A DNA stretch of 64,000 nt, from NCBI RefSeq assembly GCF_029675105.1, contig NZ_JAQQFV010000006.1, forward strand, positions 1 to 64,000, written 5' to 3'. Position 1 is the first letter of the stretch, and every line of letters begins with the position of its first letter. Origin of the DNA: Nocardia anocheti. Lineage in GTDB: Bacteria > Actinomycetota > Actinomycetes > Mycobacteriales > Mycobacteriaceae. The notes under the pieces are model-generated. The model did no database searches. It saw nothing but the letters and a program-made list of their open reading frames with translations, and was not told where the DNA came from. The position numbers and the translations under genes were made by a program. Below are positions 1-8,724 of this stretch, one piece after another.

Positions 1-1406
1 CCGACCTTCACCAGATCGTCGGGGCGCCAGGTCTGGTCGTAGAAGGCGGCCTCGGTGCCGTAGAGCCGCAGGGCGACGATGAAGTGCCGCCCTGGCACGG
101 TTTCGACGAAGGCGGCGTCGACGACGCCTTCGGGCTTGGCCGGGCCGAAGAAGATCTCGATCGAGCCGTCGTCCGCGGTGGGGATGTCGTAGTAGCCGTT
201 GGTCGAGGGCAGCAGCTGTGCGGTCTCGGGCATGGTGCCGTCGGTGACGTTGTAGGCGGTGGTCGCCCAGAACAGCGCGGCCGGGATGTCCGGCGGCAGA
301 CGCAGTCTGTAGGTGTGGCTGCCGTCGAGGAAGTCGCCGTCGGCGTCGTGGTAGGTGAACGGGTACTTGGATCCGGCGCCGGTCGAGTGGATGTTCATGG
401 CCGGGGCCGAGGAGTAGGCGTACTGGAAGAACCGGGCCCTGGTGTTGATGTCGAGGTAGCTCTCCTGCATCCATTCGGCCGTGCCACCGGCCCAGGCGAC
501 CTGCCAGCGGCGGTCGTCGTAGTAGTAGTTGCGATCGTCGTCGCGGCCGAGCTGGGCCAGGGCGAGGATCATCCGTGGCGCGTCGGTCAGCGCCCGTTCC
601 AGCGCGGCCCGCTGCCAGTCCCTCGGCGCGAACGGCTCGTCCTTGACGATCCCGATCGAGGCCAGTACCCCGCGCAGTTCGGGTTCGATCGCCGACACCG
701 GCTCGTAGTCGACGAACTCCTTCAGCTTGGTCCAGTACGCGAAGTCGGTGGGGTACATCATGTTCAGGCGGCGGCCGCTGGCATTGGGGAACCGCATGGC
801 GGGTACGTCCTTCTCCGGCGTCCAGAGCGGAAAGATCCGCGTCCGTTCGGCCAGCGCGACCGCCACGGACGGGTCGGGCGCACCCTCGCCCTGTCCCATG
901 ACAGTGCGGAAGAACAGGAACACGTGGTATGTCGACGAGCGGACCGTGTAGTAGCCACCGGGGACATGGCCGTCATAGCCCGGCGGCAGCAGGAGATAGA
1001 GCCCACCCCGCGCCCGGTCCGGACCGATCGCGCCGACATCGGTGAGCGTGCGCTGGAAGAAATCGGTGAACATCCCGATCACGTTCGGCGGGGCGTTCAC
1101 CACCAGCGGCCCGGTCTCCTTCAGGTTCAGGTAGTTCATCGCGTAGATGACATCCGCGTTGGGTGTCGGCACCCAGGTGCGGCTGTCCATCCGGTCCTTC
1201 CAGATCGGCAGGATGTGATAGCCGCGCCCGAAAGCCTCCTCGGAGCCGTCCCGCATACCGATCACGTTCAGGGCTGCCTGCATGGTCATGTACGCGTGCA
1301 CCGCGCGCTGGTAGAACAGCTCCGCGCGCAGATCCTCCGCCTCCCGCCGCGGCAACCAGTTGCCCTCGTCGATCTGCCTGACCAGCGGCGACGTCGTCTC
1401 GGCCAC
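1..1406 (-). CDS. DUF1254/DUF1214 domain protein (C-terminus beyond window)
   Basis: Reading the minus strand from a GTG at 1404-1406 (preceded by GAGGAG) gives 468 uninterrupted codons to the window edge, with no stop. The N-terminal half carries the DUF1254 pattern (RAVHAYMTMQAALNVIGM, then PTPNADVIYAMNYLNL). The C-terminal half carries the DUF1214 pattern (PFTYHDADGDFLDGSHTYRL, then LYGTEAAFYDQTWRPDDLVK), normally near the end of the protein, so only a few residues should be missing. The biochemical role of this family is not established. There is no signal peptide in the chosen start. Gene identity is solid; function is unknown. Confidence 0.85.
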   Translation of the reverse strand, partial: MAETTSPLVRQIDEGNWLPRREAEDLRAELFYQRAVHAYMTMQAALNVIGMRDGSEEAFGRGYHILPIWKDRMDSRTWVPTPNADVIYAMNYLNLKETGPLVVNAPPNVIGMFTDFFQRTLTDVGAIGPDRARGGLYLLLPPGYDGHVPGGYYTVRSSTYHVFLFFRTVMGQGEGAPDPSVAVALAERTRIFPLWTPEKDVPAMRFPNASGRRLNMMYPTDFAYWTKLKEFVDYEPVSAIEPELRGVLASIGIVKDEPFAPRDWQRAALERALTDAPRMILALAQLGRDDDRNYYYDDRRWQVAWAGGTAEWMQESYLDINTRARFFQYAYSSAPAMNIHSTGAGSKYPFTYHDADGDFLDGSHTYRLRLPPDIPAALFWATTAYNVTDGTMPETAQLLPSTNGYYDIPTADDGSIEIFFGPAKPEGVVDAAFVETVPGRHFIVALRLYGTEAAFYDQTWRPDDLVKV

Positions 1407-1524
1407 AGCAACTCCTCTACCGGTGGAATTCCGCCCGAACCACAGCACTCGCCGGTCACCCGGCGACTCCGACGCTAACCCCACCGGCTCCACCGGGCCT
1501 CACACGTTCCGGGTGAAACCCCGG

Positions 1525-3483
1525 CTACTCGGCCGGGGCGATGTCGGTTTGGACGGGGGCGGCGGGGACCCATTCGCGGAGGGGTTGGACGACGGTGCCG
1601 TAGAAGGAGTCGGTGGCGGTGGTGACGCTGGTGATGAAGCTGGTGGCGGTGCCGGAGCGGCGGTTGCCCATCGGGAAAGTCTGTTCGAGGGTGAACGAGA
1701 CGATGGGGGTGGTGCGACCGTCGGTGAGGGATTTGGGGTTGGCGCGGACCGTGTCGAGGTGTTCGCAGGTCTCGGTGCCGCGTTCGGCGAAGACCGCTTC
1801 GATCTGCAGCCGTCCGGGTGCTTCGGTGAGCTGTTTGGTCAGCCAGGAGACGCGGCGGGCGGCGGTGCCCTCGTCGGGGGCGGCGATGGTGGTGCGGCAG
1901 CGGATCTTGTTGGTGCGGATGTCGGCGAGGACGGTCAGGTCGCCCGCGGTGTCGGGGATGCGCAGGACCGCTTCGAAGGAACCGTCGGTGGCCAGGCGTT
2001 CGGCCACGGCGGCCGCGCGGGCGGCGGGGTCGGTGCGGAATTTGCGGGCGAGAACGTGTTTGACCTCGACGCCGAGTTCCGCCGTCAGCCGCAGGGCCAG
2101 ATGCCTGCTCAGCGACACCCAGGTGTCGGCCACCGCGAGCGCCTTCTGATCGGCGGCGCGCAGCGTTCCGGCGGTGACGGCGTCGCGCACGGTCACCCAG
2201 TGCCTGCCCATGTCGACGAATTCCGCAGCGCCCGAACGCGGATGGTCGAGGAACCGCAGGAATTCACCCAGGATCCAGGTCTGGAGCGGGTCCTCGATGC
2301 CGCCGTGGGAGAGCAGCATCCTGGCCTCGTGGGCCACCTCGGCCCAGGACAGGTGGCGCAGCGCGACTTTGGTGAGCTTGCGGCGGTCGACCTGCACCGG
2401 CAGTTCGCCCGGCCCGGCCGGGATGTCATTGGACAGGCTGACCACCACGTCGTACTTTTTGCGGCGGGCGATGTCGAGGTAGCTCTCCAGCTGGTCTTTC
2501 TTGAGCTTGCCGTTGCCGGTCTTCACCTCGAGCAGCCCGGTCCACTGCTTGCTGCCCCGGCTCACCTTCAGCACGGCATCGGGGATGACCTTCGACTCGC
2601 CCGCGTCGTACTGGACCTCGATGTATCCCTCGAAAGCCCCTGCCGGAGCGCCCATCCGGGCACAGATCGCCCGGGCGAAGGGTCGCACCGCCTGCATGGT
2701 CGAGATCAGCGCCGAGGTGGTGCGCCGTTCTTGTTCCTCGCCCGCGCCCACGCCGATGACCGAGAACAACCGCGCGGGCTGCCACCCCTCCGACTCGGCC
2801 TGCCGGAACTCGATCGGCTTGGCGCGCCGCACCGGTCGCTTGGCCGTGCGGACACCGGTCGCGCGCACGGGCTTCTCGGCCACCTCGGGCCGCACCGGCT
2901 CGGCCGCCACCGGCGGCGCGTCCTCCGGCGAGGCGTCCTCGGGCGCGGGCTCGTCGTCGATGGCGACACCGAAGTCCGTCGCGAGCCCACTGAGTCCGGA
3001 ATCCCAGCCCTGCCCGACGGCCCGGATCTTCCACGCGCCCTCACGCCGGTAGACCTCACCGAACACGAACGCCGACTCGGTGTCGGCATCGGCGGTCACG
3101 TACTCCGCCAGCGAATGTCCCGCCGGATCGATGACGTGCAGCGAGAGCTTGCCGAGATCACCGAAGGTTCCGCCGCCGACACTGCCCGCCAGCGCGATGG
3201 TGTGCACCGTGGCGGGCACCGTCGACAGATCGACCGAGATCCTGGCCTGCATCCCCTCCTCGGTCGCGCTGGTCCCGAGGAACCGCACCGAACCGTCGGA
3301 GGACTCGGGCTGGTTGTAGAACACGAAATCCGCGTCCGATCCCACCCGCCGGTCCGCACCGAGCAGCAGGGCAGAGGCGTCGACCTCGATCCCCGGTTCC
3401 AGCCAGCCGATCACGATGTCGACGCGGTCGACATCCTCCGGCAGCGCGATGTTCTGGCCCTTGGACAACAGCGGAAACGACAC
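1525..3483 (-). CDS. TerD-domain protein fused to a PD-(D/E)XK-like nuclease domain
   Basis: 652 residues. Residues 1-175 form a complete TerD stress domain (starts MSFPLLSKGQNIALPEDVDR; acidic Ca-binding-type stretch GADRRVGSDADFVFYNQPES). TerD proteins of tellurite/stress loci bind calcium. A low-complexity Pro/Ala/Glu linker follows (about 177-225). Residues 285-360 look like a restriction-endonuclease-like fold: PD at 301-302, LLEVKTG with E319 and K321, then Q331 and Y335, on a strand-helix pattern ending YDVVVSLSND. The remaining 290 residues are not recognised. Ter loci are known to associate with nucleases, so a DNA-directed stress or defence role is inferred. It is monocistronic, minus strand. 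No other ter genes are visible nearby. Confidence 0.8.
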   Translation of the reverse strand: MSFPLLSKGQNIALPEDVDRVDIVIGWLEPGIEVDASALLLGADRRVGSDADFVFYNQPESSDGSVRFLGTSATEEGMQARISVDLSTVPATVHTIALAGSVGGGTFGDLGKLSLHVIDPAGHSLAEYVTADADTESAFVFGEVYRREGAWKIRAVGQGWDSGLSGLATDFGVAIDDEPAPEDASPEDAPPVAAEPVRPEVAEKPVRATGVRTAKRPVRRAKPIEFRQAESEGWQPARLFSVIGVGAGEEQERRTTSALISTMQAVRPFARAICARMGAPAGAFEGYIEVQYDAGESKVIPDAVLKVSRGSKQWTGLLEVKTGNGKLKKDQLESYLDIARRKKYDVVVSLSNDIPAGPGELPVQVDRRKLTKVALRHLSWAEVAHEARMLLSHGGIEDPLQTWILGEFLRFLDHPRSGAAEFVDMGRHWVTVRDAVTAGTLRAADQKALAVADTWVSLSRHLALRLTAELGVEVKHVLARKFRTDPAARAAAVAERLATDGSFEAVLRIPDTAGDLTVLADIRTNKIRCRTTIAAPDEGTAARRVSWLTKQLTEAPGRLQIEAVFAERGTETCEHLDTVRANPKSLTDGRTTPIVSFTLEQTFPMGNRRSGTATSFITSVTTATDSFYGTVVQPLREWVPAAPVQTDIAPAE

Positions 3484-3653
3484 AGCTCACCCTTCGAGGC
3501 TCGGCACGACTTCACCCGCAAGGGATGCCGCCGACCCACGAACCGACCCCCTTGCCGCACACCGCGATTCAGCGACGTGCCGAAAGGTGTCGGTGCCCGC
3601 TGCCGAAGTGTTACACAGCTCACGTTTGAAACATCGGCAGTGCGAGAAGCTGG

Positions 3654-4016
3654 TTAGGCGATCCAGGCGAGGGCGTCGGATTCGGCGGACGTGGGGAAGA
3701 CGCGGACCTCGGCGGGGAGCAGGAAGCGGAACAGGTGGAGGGCCTCGCCGAGGGCGCGGTGGTCGGTGACCAGGGCGACGCGGCCCCAGGCGCTACGGGG
3801 GACGCGGACCAGTTTCGCGTCCTGCCAGAGGGCTTCGAGGGAGTAGCGGTCGAAGTCGGGGCCCAGGACGTAGACGAGGTTGACCGGCTGTTCGTGTTCC
3901 AGGGCCGACTCGATGGCGGGGTCGAGGACGGTGGTGTAGTCCTCGGCGGTGACGGTGCCGACGGCACGGAAGCCGATGGTCGCGGCGGGGAGGTCGGGGA
4001 TCGGCTGCAAGGGCAT
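3654..4016 (-). CDS. SpoIIAA-like (STAS-superfamily) protein
   Basis: 120 residues from the ATG at 4014-4016, which has AAGGAG eight bases upstream; an earlier ATG at 4049 would add 11 residues without a ribosome site. The pattern (GFRAVGTVTAEDYTTVLDPA, NLVYVLGPDFDRYSLEALW, RVALVTDHRALGEALHLFRF, EVRVFPTSAESDALAWI) matches the SpoIIAA-like family: small STAS-fold proteins, probably protein- or lipid-binding, without known catalysis. Not obviously in an operon. Confidence 0.75.
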   Translation of the reverse strand: MPLQPIPDLPAATIGFRAVGTVTAEDYTTVLDPAIESALEHEQPVNLVYVLGPDFDRYSLEALWQDAKLVRVPRSAWGRVALVTDHRALGEALHLFRFLLPAEVRVFPTSAESDALAWIA

Positions 4017-4147
4017 GGCAGGAGCTCCTTCGGCGGCGGGGCTGGTCACCGGTGACGGTAGGCCCGGGCCGACGCGGTGGCGTCATGCGTTGCGGGTGAA
4101 ATCGATCGTGCGCCGCCGACCGGACCGGTCGGCGGGGAGCAGGCGAA

Positions 4148-5401
4148 CTACTTGGGGTCGCGTTCGGGCAGCGGCCGCTCGACGATGTCGGGGCGGCCCA
4201 GCGAGGTGCGGACGCGGCGTTTGGCGGCCGAGTAGACCTGGGCGGTCTCGGCGGCCACCACGTCCCAGGCGAAATCGGCGGTGAGCCGTTCGCGCGCGGT
4301 GAAGGCGCGGTCCTGGGCGGTGGCGGGGTCGTCGAGGACGGCGCGGACGGCGTCGACGATGCCGTCCACGTCGGCGGGCTCGAACGACGCGCCGGTGACA
4401 CCGTCGATCACGGCCTCACCGAGTCCACCGGCGGTGGAGGCGATCAGCGGCACTCCGGCGGCAGCGGCCTCGAGGGCGACGATGCCGAAGGGCTCGTAGC
4501 GACTCGGCAGCACGATCGCGTCGGCGCCGTGCAGCCAGCCCAGCAGTTCCTCGTGTCCGAGACTGCCCACGAAGTTCACCGCGCGCGCGACCCGGTGCAC
4601 GCGGGCGCGTTCGCGCAGCCAGTCGAACTGGGTACCGACACCGGCGATCGTGAGCGTGGTGCCCGGATGGGCGCGGCGGATGCGCGGCAGCGCGGCGATC
4701 GCGTCCTGCACACCCTTCTCGTATTCGAGCCTGCCCACATACAGCAGCTTCGGCGGCCCGGAGCGCGGCGCGCGCGGGCGGAAGGTCCACGCGCCCACGT
4801 CGATGCCGTTGCGGATCACCGTGATCGGCGACAGCTCCGGCCCGTAGAGGCGCTCCACTTCGTCCTGCATGGAGGTCGAGCAGGTGATGAGCTGGTCGGC
4901 CTCGTTGGTGAGCCACCACTCCACCGAGTGCACCTGCTTGTTGACCCGGCCCGACACCCAGCCGCTGTGCCGACCGGCCTCGGTGGCGTGGATGGTGGCC
5001 ACCAGCGGCACGTCGTAGAACTCGGCCAGCGCGATCGAGGGGTGGCCCACCAGCCAGTCGTGGGCGTGCACCACATCGGGGGTCCAGCCCTCGCCGACGC
5101 CGGGCTTGCCGAGCGCGACCCCGGCCCGGACCATGGCGTGTCCCATGGCCAGCGTCCAGGCCAGCATGTCCTCGCCGAAGTCGAAGCACGGCGGGTCCTC
5201 GGCCACCGCCACGACGAGCACGCCGTCGGCGATATAGGAGTGGGTGGGGTGGGTGACCGAGTCGGTGCCGGTGGGCCTGCGCGCGAGCACGACCACCTCG
5301 TGCCCGGCCGCGGCGAGTTCCACGGCCAGGTGATGCACATGCCGACCGAGCCCGCCGACCACGACCGGCGGGTACTCCCACGACACCATCAAAATCTTCA
5401 T
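4148..5401 (-). CDS. GT4 alpha-glucosyltransferase (Rv3032-like)
   Basis: 417 residues. A GT-B retaining glycosyltransferase: N-terminal MKILMVSWEYPPVVVGGLGRH nucleotide-sugar/acceptor motif, KLLYVGRLEYEKGVQDAI at the start of the second Rossmann fold, and the E-x7-E motif in RYEPFGIVALEAAAAG. It matches what I recall of M. tuberculosis Rv3032, a glucosyltransferase that elongates alpha-1,4-glucan chains for glycogen/methylglucose lipopolysaccharide. Its ATG overlaps the stop of the GH57 gene (ATGA), so it is translationally coupled as the third gene of the methyltransferase-GH57-GT4 operon. Confidence 0.9.
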   Translation of the reverse strand: MKILMVSWEYPPVVVGGLGRHVHHLAVELAAAGHEVVVLARRPTGTDSVTHPTHSYIADGVLVVAVAEDPPCFDFGEDMLAWTLAMGHAMVRAGVALGKPGVGEGWTPDVVHAHDWLVGHPSIALAEFYDVPLVATIHATEAGRHSGWVSGRVNKQVHSVEWWLTNEADQLITCSTSMQDEVERLYGPELSPITVIRNGIDVGAWTFRPRAPRSGPPKLLYVGRLEYEKGVQDAIAALPRIRRAHPGTTLTIAGVGTQFDWLRERARVHRVARAVNFVGSLGHEELLGWLHGADAIVLPSRYEPFGIVALEAAAAGVPLIASTAGGLGEAVIDGVTGASFEPADVDGIVDAVRAVLDDPATAQDRAFTARERLTADFAWDVVAAETAQVYSAAKRRVRTSLGRPDIVERPLPERDPK

Positions 5402-6930
5402 TGGAATCCTTCAGCGGCGGCCGAGGTGACGGCGCTCGGCAACCGCCGCGCGTCCAGACCCGGGAAGAATCCGTCGGCCGCGCTCCATCCTGCCGCGAGA
5501 CGGGCCGCTTTGGCGAACTGACCGGCGCCGATCGCCTCGGCGAGTTCGCGCACGGCGTGCGCGTGCTGGTGCGCGCGGTCGCGCGCGTACCCGGCGGCGG
5601 AGTCCTTGGAGACCATGAACGCCCAGTCGCTGGAGACGGTGAGGATCGCCTCGCGCAGCAACTGGTCGGCGACCGGATCGCGCAGCGCATCCGCCCGACG
5701 GGTCTTGTCGAGGGTCTCCAGGGCCAGCCGGACGACCTCGGCGTTGAGCTCGACGAGGTCGGCGACCTGGTCGCCCGCCCACACCCGCCAGTCCTTGCCC
5801 GAACCCCACGACGAGTCGTTGAGCTGCACGGGTTCGCCCACGAAGCCGTTGGCGCGGGCGTCGGCCAGGGTGCCCACGGTGACCCCGGCCTCGGGCAGCG
5901 CGCGCAGCACCTGCTCGAGCCACTGCGGGCCCTCGTGCCACCAGTGGCCGAACAGCTCGGTGTCGAAGGCGGCCACCACGAGGGCGGGCCGACCGATCCG
6001 CGCGGACTCCTCGATCAGCCGCGCGCGCACCGTCTCGACGAAGTCGGCGACATCGCGGGTGACCGCCGTCACGGCGAGTTCGGGATCGTAAGGGGCCTTG
6101 TCAGGACCGGCCACCGTTTTGCCCGTCACGCGCGAGGGCTTGAGCCCGGTCGCGTGGTCGTAGTGGTGGAAATCGCGATACGCCGCCTGGCCCGGATAGC
6201 CCTGCTTGGGCGACCACACCCGGTAGCTCACCTGCAGATCGCGGCCGAAGGCGACCACGTCGGCCTCGCGCACCGGCCTGCCGAGGCTGGTGTCGCCGCG
6301 CAGCGAGGGCCCGTCGACCATGAAATGCGTCACACCGGCGGCGTCGTAGCCGAGCTCCATCCCGGGCGTGTAGCCGCACTCGGGCGCCCAGATACCGGTC
6401 GGGGTGGAGCCCCAGCGCAGCCGCGCGTCGGCCAGGCCCTCGGTGAGCTGGAACTGGCGCAGTCGCGCGTCGAGCAGCGGCTGGAACGGGTGGGCCAGCG
6501 GCCCGCCGAGCAGCTCGATGGCGTCGGCGTCGATCAGCGAACGCCAGACCGGCGAACCGCCGTGGCGCCAGTCGCGCTCGAACTCCGCCAGCGCCGTTGC
6601 CGCGAGCCGATGTTCGTGCCTGCCCAGCGCCACATTGCCCGCCATGGACGCCTCGTCGGCGCGCAACTGCCAGTTGCCCAGCCAGTGATGCATTCCGGCC
6701 AGGCAGTGCGGGTCGTCGAGCTGGGCGGCGAGCACCGGCGTGATGCCCAGGCTCAGCAGGTGCGAACGGCCTTCGGCGGCAAGGTTTTTCAGGACCCGGA
6801 CCAGCGGCAGATACGACGCGGCCCAGGACTGGTAGAGCCATTCCTCACCGACCGGCCAGCGCCCGTGATGGGCCAGCCACGGCAGATGGGAATGCAGAAC
6901 GAGGGTGAACTGACCCGGAACGGTGGTCAA
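5398..6930 (-). CDS. GH57 1,4-alpha-glucan branching enzyme (Rv3031-like)
   Basis: 510 residues, a normal length for the actinobacterial GH57 branching enzymes. It begins FTLVLHSHLPWLAHHGRWPVG, typical of the family; the putative nucleophile is E184 in WAPECGY and the putative acid/base is D323 in AFDTELFGHWWHEG. It would introduce alpha-1,6 branches into the glucan made by the neighbouring glucosyltransferase. The start is TTG at 6928-6930, overlapping the methyltransferase stop as TTGA, so translation is coupled. Cytosolic; no signal peptide. Confidence 0.92.
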   Translation of the reverse strand: MTTVPGQFTLVLHSHLPWLAHHGRWPVGEEWLYQSWAASYLPLVRVLKNLAAEGRSHLLSLGITPVLAAQLDDPHCLAGMHHWLGNWQLRADEASMAGNVALGRHEHRLAATALAEFERDWRHGGSPVWRSLIDADAIELLGGPLAHPFQPLLDARLRQFQLTEGLADARLRWGSTPTGIWAPECGYTPGMELGYDAAGVTHFMVDGPSLRGDTSLGRPVREADVVAFGRDLQVSYRVWSPKQGYPGQAAYRDFHHYDHATGLKPSRVTGKTVAGPDKAPYDPELAVTAVTRDVADFVETVRARLIEESARIGRPALVVAAFDTELFGHWWHEGPQWLEQVLRALPEAGVTVGTLADARANGFVGEPVQLNDSSWGSGKDWRVWAGDQVADLVELNAEVVRLALETLDKTRRADALRDPVADQLLREAILTVSSDWAFMVSKDSAAGYARDRAHQHAHAVRELAEAIGAGQFAKAARLAAGWSAADGFFPGLDARRLPSAVTSAAAEGFQ

Positions 6931-7715
6931 CGCGGTGCCTTGTCGGCGATCGCCACCAGGTCCAGGCTCGCGTCGATGTCACCCGCGCGCAGGTCGAAAT
7001 CGTCCACGGTGACCGCGGCGACGTCGGCGGTGAGTTCGGCGGGCCACGGCTCACCGGCCAGCGCGCGCTCGATCTGCGCGTCGATGAACGAGCCACCGTG
7101 CTTGGCGTCCAACGCTTTCAGGCTCGCGCCGTGGTGCACGCCCAGCATCTCCGAGACGGTGAACCCGGCCTCGACGAGCAGTTCGGTGAGCTCGGCGGCG
7201 TCGAGTTCGCGGGTGTGGAAGGGGTTGAGCGGGGTGTCGCGACCGGGGGAGAAGGTGATCCGGTTCGGCGTGCTGATCAGCAGTCGACCGCCCGGGCGCA
7301 GCACGCGCAGGCACTCGCGCAGGAACTGCGCCTGGTCCCACAGATGCTCGATGACCTGGAAATTCACCACCACGTCGACGGATTCGTCCTCCAGCGGCAG
7401 TTCGGCGAGATTGCCCTGGATCATCTCCACCCGCGGGTAGCGCGCGCGCACGTGCGCGACGGCGCTCTCGTCGTAGTCCACCCCGACGACACGCGCGGCC
7501 ACACCGGCGATCATGTCGGCGCCGTAGCCCTCGCCCGAGCCCGCCTCGAGCACGGTCAGTCCGGCGCAACGGTCGAGCAGGCGGGCATAGGCGATCTCGT
7601 GCCGACGGAACCAGTAGTTCTCCTCGGCGATGCCGGGCACGGTCCGCTCGCCGGTCAGGGGAAGTGGTTCATGTGTGGCGGCCGCGGGTGCGGCAGGGAT
7701 CACAGCCTCGCTCAT
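6927..7715 (-). CDS. SAM-dependent methyltransferase (Rv3030-like)
   Basis: 262 residues. A class I methyltransferase: SAM-binding motif I LTVLEAGSGEGYGADMI, acidic post-I VVGVDYDES, motif IV-like VDVVVNFQVIEHLWDQ, then LRPGGRLLISTPN. It is the first gene of the three-gene glucan operon. The M. tuberculosis counterpart Rv3030 has been proposed to methylate glucose units of the lipopolysaccharide. It is divergent from etfB. The sugar acceptor position cannot be read from sequence. Confidence 0.88.
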   Translation of the reverse strand: MSEAVIPAAPAAATHEPLPLTGERTVPGIAEENYWFRRHEIAYARLLDRCAGLTVLEAGSGEGYGADMIAGVAARVVGVDYDESAVAHVRARYPRVEMIQGNLAELPLEDESVDVVVNFQVIEHLWDQAQFLRECLRVLRPGGRLLISTPNRITFSPGRDTPLNPFHTRELDAAELTELLVEAGFTVSEMLGVHHGASLKALDAKHGGSFIDAQIERALAGEPWPAELTADVAAVTVDDFDLRAGDIDASLDLVAIADKAPR

Positions 7716-7778
7716 GGGTACCGACGTTACTGGTACCGCCGGTTCCCGCAGGAGTCAGGGACCTCTTGTCCACCCAGG

Positions 7779-7792
7779 TTACCCACGAGTAA
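7779..7792. promoter_or_regulatory. Palindrome in the etfB/methyltransferase divergent spacer
   Basis: TTACCCACGAGTAA has TTAC/GTAA arms with a near-symmetric centre. It lies in the 186-bp divergent spacer, about 110 bases before etfB and 64 bases before the methyltransferase start. The form is that of a TetR-type operator. The regulator is unknown. Confidence 0.4.
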
Positions 7793-7901
7793 CTTAGATT
7801 GGGGTAGTGTTCCGCCCTGAGCTAGATTTCTCACACGGACGTACGGCGTGAGCTCGTGCGGCCACCACACACGTGTCCCAGAAGGAGGTCGACGAAGACC
7901 G

Positions 7902-8687
7902 ATGCCGAACATCGTCGTACTCATCAAGCAGGTTCCCGACACCTGGTCCGAGCGCAAGCTGACCGATGGTGACTACACCCTCGATCGCGAGGCCGCCGAC
8001 GCCGTGCTCGACGAGATCAACGAGCGCGCCGTCGAGGAAGCGCTGCTGATCAAGGAGGCCCAGGGCGGCGAGGTCACCGTGCTGTCCGCCGGTCCGGATC
8101 GCGCCACCGAGGCCATCCGCAAGGCGCTGTCCATGGGCGCCGACAAGGCCATCCACATCAACGACCCGGCGATCCACGGCTCCGACGCCGTGCAGACCGC
8201 GTGGGTGCTGGCCGGTGCGCTGGGCCAGGTCGAGGGTGTCGAGCTGGTCATCGCCGGTAACGAGTCCACCGACGGCCGCGCGGGTGCCATCCCGGCGATC
8301 ATCGCCGAGTACCTGGGCATCCCGCAGCTGACGCACCTGCGCAAGCTCACCGTCGACGGCGACAAGATCACCGGCGAGCGCGAGACCGACGAGGGTGTCT
8401 TCAAGCTCGAGGCCAACCTCCCGGCCATCGTCTCGGTCAACGAGAAGATCAACGAGCCGCGCTTCCCGTCCTTCAAGGGCATCATGGCCGCGAAGAAGAA
8501 GGAAGTTCAGGTCTTCACCCTGGCCGATCTGGGCATCGACCCGTCGACCGTGGGCGTCGCCAACGCCGGTACCCAGGTCACCGGTGCCACCCCCAAGCCC
8601 GCGCGCACCGCTGGCGAGAAGATCGTGGACGAGGGCGAGGGCGGCAACCAGATCGCCACCTACCTCACCGGCCAGAAGATCATCTGA
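7902..8687 (+). CDS. etfB: Electron transfer flavoprotein beta subunit
   Basis: 261 residues from the ATG at 7902 (MPNIVVLIKQVPDTWSE); AAGGAGG lies upstream with a longish spacer. The subunit binds AMP and, with EtfA, carries electrons from acyl-CoA dehydrogenases to ETF:quinone oxidoreductase. Family landmarks include the N-terminal KQVPDT, SAGPDRATEAIRKALSMGAD, and the recognition-loop region ANLPAIVSVNEKINEPRFPS. It is followed 37 bases later by etfA, the usual fixA-fixB order. Confidence 0.97.
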   Translation: MPNIVVLIKQVPDTWSERKLTDGDYTLDREAADAVLDEINERAVEEALLIKEAQGGEVTVLSAGPDRATEAIRKALSMGADKAIHINDPAIHGSDAVQTAWVLAGALGQVEGVELVIAGNESTDGRAGAIPAIIAEYLGIPQLTHLRKLTVDGDKITGERETDEGVFKLEANLPAIVSVNEKINEPRFPSFKGIMAAKKKEVQVFTLADLGIDPSTVGVANAGTQVTGATPKPARTAGEKIVDEGEGGNQIATYLTGQKII

Positions 8688-8724
8688 TCCGGTCCCGTCC
8701 GAGAACTTCCTAGGAGAAAGAACA

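Noticed and set aside
84..1478. Long plus-strand open frame (464 codons)
   Set aside because: Antisense to the DUF1254/DUF1214 gene; its translation is low-complexity Val/Gly/Arg-rich, as expected for the opposite strand of a GC-rich gene.
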